Source: CAZNUP01 sp964609775
GTDB lineage: Bacteria; Patescibacteriota; Microgenomatia; JAMCZE01
Direction: 5' to 3'
DNA: 64,000 nucleotides
NCBI GenBank assembly: GCA_964609775.1
Contig: CAZSSJ010000004.1
Span: forward strand, 1-64,000
The notes beneath the pieces are model-generated. The model was not told the origin of the DNA. It saw nothing but the letters and a program-made list of their open reading frames with translations, and searched no databases. Of the stretch, positions 57,494 through 64,000 are shown piece after piece; positions within the stretch are counted from its first letter, which is position 1; each line of letters opens with the position of its first letter. A program made the position numbers and the translations under genes.

Positions 57494-57918
57494 GAAAACC
57501 TTGCTTCGACACAAACGTCATTGCCTACTATATTGAAAAAAATAAGGTCTTCGGCTCCGCAGCAAAAAGACTGTTCAAAACACTGAAAGCGAGAAAACAG
57601 ACGGGTTTCGTCACCTTCTTATCAATCTCCGAACTCCTTGTTAAACCAATCAGCGACAATAACCAACCCCTCGTCGACTACTACAACTCAATCGAAATTA
57701 ACCTTCCGGTCAAAACGCTTTTTGTCGACCAAAGCTCAATCGAGCTAATCGCCAGGCTAAAAAATAAATACTCCCTGAAAACACCTGACGCCATCAACCT
57801 CGCCATCGCCATTTCCAACAACTGCGACACTTTTTTCACCAATGACGAGGCCCTCAAAAAGGTCTCCGAAATCAAAATTCTCCTCCTCTCCGAATTAAAA
57901 AAGGAAAGCAGATCCTGA
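57490..57918 (+). CDS. PIN-domain (VapC-like) toxin
   Basis: 142 aa from the GTG at 57490, which overlaps the antitoxin stop; an upstream GTG at 57478 is less likely. CFDTNVIAYYIEKN, FLSISELLVKPI, KTPDAINLAIAI and FFTNDEALKKV are the PIN motifs. A purine-rich GGGGG stretch precedes the start. A possible remnant of another gene's C-terminus follows. Confidence 0.87.
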   Translation: MRKPCFDTNVIAYYIEKNKVFGSAAKRLFKTLKARKQTGFVTFLSISELLVKPISDNNQPLVDYYNSIEINLPVKTLFVDQSSIELIARLKNKYSLKTPDAINLAIAISNNCDTFFTNDEALKKVSEIKILLLSELKKESRS

Positions 57919-58105
57919 TTCTCCTCACCCAAAACCCCCGAAAAACCCAGGTCATCAACAACACTAAAGTCGAATTCCAACTCCTATACGATTTCCTTGG
58001 CAGCGACTGAAGTTGATTTATCGCCTCTCTCTCACTACACTAAATTTATGGAAAGTCTTGATGACATGTGTGGTCTAGACTTCCCGCTATAACAGCCTTT
58101 CCCTT

Positions 58106-59290
58106 ATGCCAAGTTTTTTCAAACAAATCCTTATCGGTCTGACCGTCGGCGCCCTCACCAGCCTTCCGTTCATCTGGTACACCTCTTCTCACTCACAGGA
58201 AGTAAGATCTACGGTCTCCCCGTCTCTAAACACCAATCAGATCCTCTCATCCCACGCCGAGCTTTCTAAAGAAATCGCCGGCTTCTATCCCTACTGGAAC
58301 CTCAGCAAAGTCTCCGAGGTTGACCTCACCAATCTCACCACCGTCTACTACTTTGCCCTCGATTTAAACGGCGACGGCACCTGGAACCAAGACGACCCGG
58401 GCATTAGTAAGCTCCGGACTGCCAACTATCAACTCCTCAAGGAAAAAGTCCTTCGCAACGGCACCCGCTGGGGCCTAACCATAGTCAATCTCTCCGCCGA
58501 CTCCATCGCCAAAAACATTAGCAACCCCGTCCGTCAACAAACCATCATCAAAAACACCATCAAGATGATGAAGCAGGAAAACTTTCAGGACCTCAACATT
58601 GACCTTGAGTATGCTGGTGATCCGGATGACAACCTAAAAAAATCCTTCACTCGCTTCGTCCAGAACATGACTCAGGCCGTCAAAGCGCAAATCCCCGACT
58701 CCCGCGTCTCCATCGACTTCTTCGCCGACACCTACGAAAAACCCCGCATCTATGACTTAACGGCCATGAGCAGCCTCGTCGACCACGTCATCATCATGGG
58801 CTACGACTTCCATCGCCTCTCTTCCTTAACCGCCGGCCCCGTTGCCCCCCTCTTTGGCAAGGAAAAATATAAATATGACATCACCACCTCCGTTGCCGGC
58901 TATCAAAAATTCATCCCGCCGTCCAAAATCATTCTTGGCGTCCCTTTCTATGGCTACGAATGGCCCACTCTCGACAACCAAAAGGGTGCCTTCACCATTT
59001 CCTCCCTCCATGGCCCGGAAATTTCTTCCTATGCCCGCAGTCTGGAAACCGCCACCAAAAACCACGCTTCCGTCAACTTCGACGACGAGTCCAAAAGCGT
59101 CTGGTTCTCCTACTTCGACACCGACTACAAGACCTGGCGCCAGGTCTGGTTTGAGAATCAGCGCAGTCTCGGCCTCAAATTTGACTTGGTCAACGACGCT
59201 GGCCTTGGTGGCATCGCCATCTTCGCCTTGGGCTATGATGGCGGGAGCGCCAAGCCTCTCTGGGACGAGGTCAAGCTAAAATTCCCCTAA
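58106..59290 (+). CDS. GH18-type hydrolase, spore-lysin/YdhD-like
   Basis: 394 aa. A signal anchor lies at about 8-27. The catalytic domain shows GFYPYWNLSKVSEVDLTNL, DLNIDLEYAG (the DxxDxDxE-like strand with Glu) and VIIMGYDFHRL, ending GGIAIFALGYDGG. Such proteins cut peptidoglycan or chitin-like sugar chains; next to two penicillin-binding proteins, a peptidoglycan role is likely. The mature domain should act outside the cell. Confidence 0.85.
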   Translation: MPSFFKQILIGLTVGALTSLPFIWYTSSHSQEVRSTVSPSLNTNQILSSHAELSKEIAGFYPYWNLSKVSEVDLTNLTTVYYFALDLNGDGTWNQDDPGISKLRTANYQLLKEKVLRNGTRWGLTIVNLSADSIAKNISNPVRQQTIIKNTIKMMKQENFQDLNIDLEYAGDPDDNLKKSFTRFVQNMTQAVKAQIPDSRVSIDFFADTYEKPRIYDLTAMSSLVDHVIIMGYDFHRLSSLTAGPVAPLFGKEKYKYDITTSVAGYQKFIPPSKIILGVPFYGYEWPTLDNQKGAFTISSLHGPEISSYARSLETATKNHASVNFDDESKSVWFSYFDTDYKTWRQVWFENQRSLGLKFDLVNDAGLGGIAIFALGYDGGSAKPLWDEVKLKFP

Positions 59291-59410
59291 TTCCTCAACC
59301 TTCTCTCAGCTTCCATTCGCCTAATTTAATTCTTGCTAATTGTCCATTGATAATTGATAATTCCGCCCAGAGCCTGGGAAGCATGCCTTTGTTGTTCCTT
59401 TACGAAGGGA

Positions 59411-61917
59411 TGCCAAAAAGAAAAAACCATGTTTCAAAATCAGCCCTAACTCTAAAAAAAATTTTCGGTGCCATTGCCAGCTTTCTCATCGCTCTTGGCA
59501 CCCCTCTTCTCGTCGTTCTCAAACTCCTCTTTTCCTTAACTATTGAAGCCGGCGCCATCAGTCTAAACATTCTCGCCGCCTACTTTAACCTCATCCTCCA
59601 CTTCCTCCTCACGATTAACACCCTTCTCCTAAAAGCCACCGCCTCCGGCCGCTCCTTGCTTGCCCACTTCATCCCCCGCCTCCCCAAAAAGCCTCTCCTT
59701 CGCCGCCAAGCCAAGCGTCACCCTCTTCTCGCCGCCCCCCCACCTCAGAAAAAACCCCTCACCCTTCCTAACCTTGCCCGCATCACTCCCCGGCTCTCCC
59801 TCCCTCACCCGTCAATCTCTCTTGCTAGTCTCGCCTCCCGTGTCTCCTTCCCCGCCCCTCGCCCCCAATTCCTTCTCACCATCTCTCTCTGCTTTTTTCT
59901 CCTCACCACCTTCGCTTCTCTCCAAGCCTACTTATTCCTCACCTCCCTTCCCAACCCCCACCTCCTCACCCAAAACACCTCCCCAGTCACAACCAAAATC
60001 TACGATCGTCATGGCACCCTCCTCTACCAGTTCTACAAAGACCAAAACCGCACGCCAATTGCCCTCACTAATCTACCTCCCTACGTCTCCCAATCCGTCA
60101 TTGCCATTGAGGACAAAAACTTCTATCACCATCCCGGTTTTGATTCCGAAGCCATCGCCCGGGCTGCTCTCGCCAACAGCTCTGGCACGGCCGTCCAAGG
60201 CGGCTCCACTATCACTCAGCAACTCATCAAATTAAAACTCCTGACTCCAGAAAAGACCGTCATCCGCAAGATCAAAGAAGTCATCCTCGCCTTCTGGGCT
60301 GAGCGTCTCTACACTAAAAACCAGATTCTGGAAATGTATCTCAACGAGGTCCCCTTTGGCGGCCAAACCTATGGCATTGAAGCGGCGGCGGAAACCTACT
60401 TTAAAAAACCCGCTCGCAATCTCACCTTAGCCGAGGCCGCTCTCCTCGCCGCTCTGCCTAAAGCTCCCACCACCCTCTCTCCCTTCGGATCTCTAGACAA
60501 AGCCAAGGAAAGACAATCTTCAGTTCTTAACGCTATGGTCTCTCAGAACTACCTAACTGCCCCAGAGGCCGCCCAAGCCAAAAGTGAACCCCTCAAAATT
60601 GCCCCTCTGGAAACCGAAATCAAAGCCCCCCACTTTGTCATGTTCGTCAAAGGCTATCTCCAAAAGAAATACGGCCCCGACGTCCTCGACCACGGTCTCC
60701 AGGTCATCACCACTCTCGACTATCCGCTCTACGAATCCGCCACTGCCTTGCTAAAAAAGGGCGTCACCGCCCAAAAATATCTCCACGTCGGCAACGGTGC
60801 CGCCCTCATCACCAACCCCAAAACCGGCGAGATCCTCACCATGACCGGCTCAATCGACTATTTTGACTCACCAAGCGATGGCCAAGTCAACCTCACCACC
60901 GCCGAAAGAAGTCCCGGTTCATCCATTAAACCCCTCAATTATGCCCTGGCTTTTGAGCGCGGTCTTCTGAATCCTTCTTCTCCGATTGATGACATTCCGA
61001 CTGCCTTTCGCGTCCCCGGCCAGCCCGTCTATCTGCCCCAAAACTATGACGGCCGTTTCCATGGCCGGATCCCCGCCCGGGTCGCTCTGGGCTCGTCCTA
61101 CAACATCCCCGCCGTCAAAACCCTCGAAAAAAACGGTGTCATCAACTTCCTCCAGTTTGCCACCAATCTTGGCATCACCTCTTTTTCTGACCCCGACCGC
61201 TACGGGCTTTCTCTCACCCTGGGCGGCGGCGAAGTGAAAATGACCGATCTAGCCACCGCCTACAGCTCTTTTGCCAATCAGGGCGAAAAAGTCGACCTCA
61301 ACCCCATCATCCAAATCAAAAACTATAAAGGCAATATCCTTGAAAGCAATACTAGCAACCAGTTTACCCGCCGAAGCGATAGTGAAGGAGGGCCACTAGC
61401 CACTGGCAACTCGCGTGTCCTTTCCCCCCGCACCGCCTTTCTCGTCAGTGACATCCTTGCTGATGATCGCGCCCGAACGCCCGCTTTTGGCCCCAGAAGC
61501 AACCTCAATATCCCCGGCCACACCGTTTCTGTCAAAACCGGCACGACCGAAACCAAACGTGACAACTGGACCATCGGCTATTCTTTCGGCCCCGATCCCC
61601 GCCTCGCCGCCGTCTGGGTCGGCAACAATGACAACACCCCTATGAGCCCCTACCTCGAATCCGGCAACACCGGGGCTGCGGCCATCTGGAACCCCATCAT
61701 GGCCCTTCTTCTCAAAGACCAGCCGAATTCTCCCATCCCCAAGCCCAGCAACCTGACTGAAGTCAAAATCTGCGCTCTCACTAACACCCTTCCTTGCGAG
61801 AATTGCCCGAACATCACCACGGAATACTTCACCCCTGGCACCGAGCCCAAAGTCGCTTGCCACCTCATCAAAGACGACCTGGAAAAATTTCGATCTGCTA
61901 GAATAAATCGGCCATGA
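59411..61917 (+). CDS. Class A penicillin-binding protein (second copy)
   Basis: About 835 aa from ATG 59411; upstream ATGs at 59347 and 59383 are possible. It has an unusually long N-terminal part with hydrophobic segments at about 20-75 and again at 155-180. Then AIEDKNFYHHPGFDSEAIA, GGSTITQQLIKLKLL, SPGSSIKPLNYALAF, GSSYNIPAV and VKTGTTETKRDNW give both enzyme domains. It is paralogous to the copy at 54769. A repeat insert (61365-61415) encodes TRRSDSEGGPLATG. It overlaps the next gene by ATGA. Confidence 0.94.
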
Positions 61918-62651
61918 ATCTCTTTAGAACAACGCTGGTGAGCCGACAGGAAGTGGCCGAAAACACTCTTTCTTTCTTTTTTGAAAAACCACTTCACTAT
62001 GACTTTATCGCCGGTCAGTATGCCGGCTGGACCATTCCCAACTTGCCCAACCCCGACGCCGAAGGACGTGCCCGCACTTTCACCATTTCCTCAGCTCCCT
62101 TCGAACCCCACCTTTCCTTCACCACCCGGATCCGCCAAACCACATTCAAACAATTCCTCTCCCACGCCCCCCTCGGAACCGAAATCCAAGTCTCCGCCCC
62201 CGAAGGCGATTTTATTCTACCCAGTTTACCAGTTTACAAGTCCACTAGTTTACCCGCCGTTGTCTTTCTCGCCGCCGGCATCGGCATCACCCCTTTTAGA
62301 AGCATTCTCACCCGGGTCACTCACGACCACCTCCCCTACAAAATTCATCTCTTCTATTCTAATCACACTCGACAAGACACCGCCTTTCTTGAAGAACTAA
62401 CCACTCTGGAGCACCAAAACCCCAACTTCCGCTTCGTCCCGATAATGACTCAGGATCCCACCTGGCCCGGCGAAAAATCCCCCATCACCCCTTCCCTTCT
62501 AACCAAAATTCTCCCTTCTCCATTCTCAAATCTCAATTCCGTTTATGTTTCCGGCCCCCCCGCCTTCGTCACTTCCCTCCGGGAAATGCTCTTCAAGAAG
62601 CTACGCATCCCCGCCGAATCCGTCCTCTCCGACTCCTTCACCGGCTACTAA
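61914..62651 (+). CDS. Ferredoxin-NADP reductase-like flavoprotein
   Basis: 245 aa: GRARTFTISSAPFEPHLSF for flavin binding (RxFTxSS), LAAGIGITPFRSILTRV for the NAD(P) site and VYVSGPPAFVTSLREML. It transfers electrons between NAD(P)H and a partner not visible here; no iron-sulphur domain is fused. An in-frame AGTTTACC-type repeat (62222-62254) encodes SLPVYKSTSLPA. It is coupled to the penicillin-binding protein by a four-base overlap. Confidence 0.88.
   Translation: MNLFRTTLVSRQEVAENTLSFFFEKPLHYDFIAGQYAGWTIPNLPNPDAEGRARTFTISSAPFEPHLSFTTRIRQTTFKQFLSHAPLGTEIQVSAPEGDFILPSLPVYKSTSLPAVVFLAAGIGITPFRSILTRVTHDHLPYKIHLFYSNHTRQDTAFLEELTTLEHQNPNFRFVPIMTQDPTWPGEKSPITPSLLTKILPSPFSNLNSVYVSGPPAFVTSLREMLFKKLRIPAESVLSDSFTGY
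62222..62254. repeat. In-frame AGTTTACC octamer repeat inside the flavoprotein
   Basis: Units AGTTTACC, AGTTTACA, AGTCCACT and AGTTTACC are translated as SLPVYKSTSLPA between the flavin and nucleotide motifs. Confidence 0.7.
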
Positions 62652-62691
62652 TCCCTGTACTTCTCAAGCCTAATTTCCTAACATTAAGGAA

Positions 62692-63249
62692 ATGACACTA
62701 TTTCTCAATCTTTCTGGATTAATAGGCTACCTGATTCTAGCTGTTGGCTTAACCGGCCTCGCGGCTAAAATTCCTAACTACTTTTTCCACAATTTTGGAT
62801 TTTCTGTTCTAAACTCGCACAAAAAAACTCGCCAAGCCTACTTTTTGACAATGGCGACCTATCTCAGCCTCCAATTCCTCTTCACTGTTTGGTTCAGCCT
62901 CCAAACCTCCATCTTCGACACTACTATTCTCTACCTTCTTCTCGGCGTCCTAATTCTAGGCACACCCTCACTCCTCATTCCCTACCCAAAACCTCAACAC
63001 GTCATCTTAACCAGTCTGTCATTTCTTCTAGCAATAATCTGCCAACTCTACGTCTCAATCAAACTCTCCCTAATAAACCATCCGGTCGCTCCAATTTCCC
63101 TCATAATTAGTTCTGCCCTAATAACTATCTCTGTACTGCTTCTTAGGCGCAAACTCCGCCGTCTTTGGCTTGCTGAAGCATCCTTCCTTACCATGCTCTT
63201 TCTCTGGAACCTCTCCGCTTCCCTCTTCCTCTTCAGAAATCTACCGTAA
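62692..63249 (+). CDS. Multipass membrane protein, 185 aa
   Basis: Starts MTLFLNLSGLIGYLILAVGL, with five to six hydrophobic segments and few charged residues except a basic RRKLRRLW near the end. No conserved family motif is visible. Function unknown. Confidence 0.6.
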   Translation: MTLFLNLSGLIGYLILAVGLTGLAAKIPNYFFHNFGFSVLNSHKKTRQAYFLTMATYLSLQFLFTVWFSLQTSIFDTTILYLLLGVLILGTPSLLIPYPKPQHVILTSLSFLLAIICQLYVSIKLSLINHPVAPISLIISSALITISVLLLRRKLRRLWLAEASFLTMLFLWNLSASLFLFRNLP

Positions 63250-63261
63250 TAATTCTCCTGG

Positions 63262-63297
63262 AGGTTTTCAAATTTCAAATTTTAAATTTCAAATTGT
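63262..63297. repeat. TTTCAAA-type heptamer repeat
   Basis: Units of TTTCAAA and TTTTAAA between two convergent genes, like those between pgk and gap. Confidence 0.55.
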
Positions 63298-63791
63298 TAT
63301 GTGTGCCTGTCCGCCACGCTCGACGCTCCAAACGACTCCGGCTTTGTCTTGCACAAAAACCCGCTTCCCCGAATCATTCCCACAATCTCCGCAATCATCA
63401 CTTTCGTGTCTCCCCCCATTCCCACATCCACATGAATCTCCAAAAATTTTTCGAGCGGCAGATCCTGCTTTTTAAACTCATCAATCAACCTCTGAGCCAG
63501 CGCCAGCGAGTACGTCGCTTCTTCATACATCCGCTGTCTCAGATCCTTTATTCCATCCCTGGTCACTTGTCCCCAAAAATACACTCCCCCGTGCCCAACA
63601 TGATGCACGACAACAGCCGACACAAAATGCGCCGCGCCTTTCGAGATCAGTTCCGAATCCGTCCCGACGATAATTCTAAAATGAGAATTGTCTTCTTTAG
63701 AAATAAACACCCGAACCTGCTCTACAAGTTCTTCAAAACTCATGCTTCCCAGGCTCGGCGACAGAAAACTGTCAATTCTGTGATCTGTCAT
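63297..63791 (-). CDS. YkuK/DUF458-family RNase H-like protein
   Basis: About 164 aa from the ATG at 63791; a longer frame begins at 63836. MSFEELVEQVRVFI, FRIIVGTDSELISKGAAHFV and LEIHVDVGMGGDTKVMIAEI match the DUF458 pattern with acidic residues of an RNase H-like fold. The biochemical role is not established; related B. subtilis YkuK is linked to sporulation or RNA metabolism only by context. Confidence 0.82.
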   Translation of the reverse strand: MTDHRIDSFLSPSLGSMSFEELVEQVRVFISKEDNSHFRIIVGTDSELISKGAAHFVSAVVVHHVGHGGVYFWGQVTRDGIKDLRQRMYEEATYSLALAQRLIDEFKKQDLPLEKFLEIHVDVGMGGDTKVMIAEIVGMIRGSGFLCKTKPESFGASSVADRHT

Positions 63792-63947
63792 CAAATTCCG
63801 GAGTATGATCAGCCTGTCTCTCCCCTGGCCTTCCATGGCTTTAGCGACGGAGGCCGTACCTTTTTTGAAGTTAATTCATTATACTACCACCAGTTAAAAG
63901 TTAAAAGTCCAAGGCCTGAGTATAACGTTTAAAAATATTGAGAAACT

Positions 63948-63990
63948 TAATACTTCACCTTGAATTTTGGACTTTGGACTTTTAACTTAA
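63948..63990. repeat. TTGGACT-type heptamer repeat at the window end
   Basis: TTGGACT, TTGGACT and TTTAACT in tandem, with related TTAAAAG units near 63893-63906. No gene is visible from 63837 to the end. Confidence 0.6.
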
Positions 63991-64000
63991 AATGTGCGTA

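Overview
The window looks like a chromosomal segment of a Candidate Phyla Radiation (Patescibacteria) bacterium, most likely of the Microgenomates group. This is inferred from gene content and was not tested by phylogeny. The signs are a HerA/VirB4-like membrane ATPase, a class II ribonucleotide reductase with NrdR, a DUF5667 secreted protein, many small orphan proteins, only the lower part of sugar metabolism, and no respiratory or amino-acid pathways. There are two tRNA genes, no rRNA and no CRISPR array. Two 10-N scaffold gaps (16404-16413 and 49193-49202) show that it is an assembly.

Layout. 1-5.1 kb: an IS605-like hairpin, a PIN toxin module, tRNA-Met, an FtsB/DivIC-like protein, a Xer recombinase, tRNA-Ile(UAU) and a large ATPase. 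5.2-18.5 kb: mostly accessory, with an S23-type four-helix protein, orphan small proteins, toxin modules, Ppx/GppA, a SWIM-SNF2 helicase and a DUF4143 ATPase. 18.7-27.4 kb: a phosphoribosyltransferase and a B12 block made of cobO, a cobalamin riboswitch with an orphan 395-aa protein, intein-bearing nrdJ, and nrdR. 27.6-38.6 kb: gap, pgk, gyaR and fba separated by toxin modules. 38.6-46.7 kb: cell-surface proteins and a PfkB kinase. 46.7-54.7 kb: split transketolase, LOG protein, rpe, DoxX protein, glcD-like oxidase, glycerate kinase and rpiB, mostly on the minus strand. 54.7-64 kb: two class A penicillin-binding proteins, a GH18-type hydrolase, a ferredoxin-reductase-like protein and a YkuK-family protein.

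How genes work together. Tkt, Rpe, RpiB, FBA, GAPDH and PGK form a non-oxidative pentose-phosphate and lower-glycolysis set. GyaR, glycerate kinase and the GlcD-like oxidase suggest 2-hydroxyacid and glycerate handling. CobO supplies adenosylcobalamin for NrdJ, and the riboswitch-controlled orphan is a candidate B12-linked function. Eleven toxin-antitoxin modules sit between these genes.

Three patterns stand out. First, five near-identical elements place an (AG)n tract between a TTGAC(A/T) -35 box and a GAGAAT -10 box, each before an orphan small gene; one has 18 AG units instead of 6-7, so this may be a phase-variable regulon. Second, toxin modules and a riboswitch cassette are bracketed by duplicated ends of neighbouring genes (three copies of the cobO 3' end, and both ends of gyaR). 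Third, many genes start 6-7 bases after a -10 box, which predicts widespread leaderless mRNAs. In addition, short tandem repeats of 7-9 bases are translated in frame inside conserved enzymes, and a family of 90-122-base nested palindromes occupies gaps between genes.
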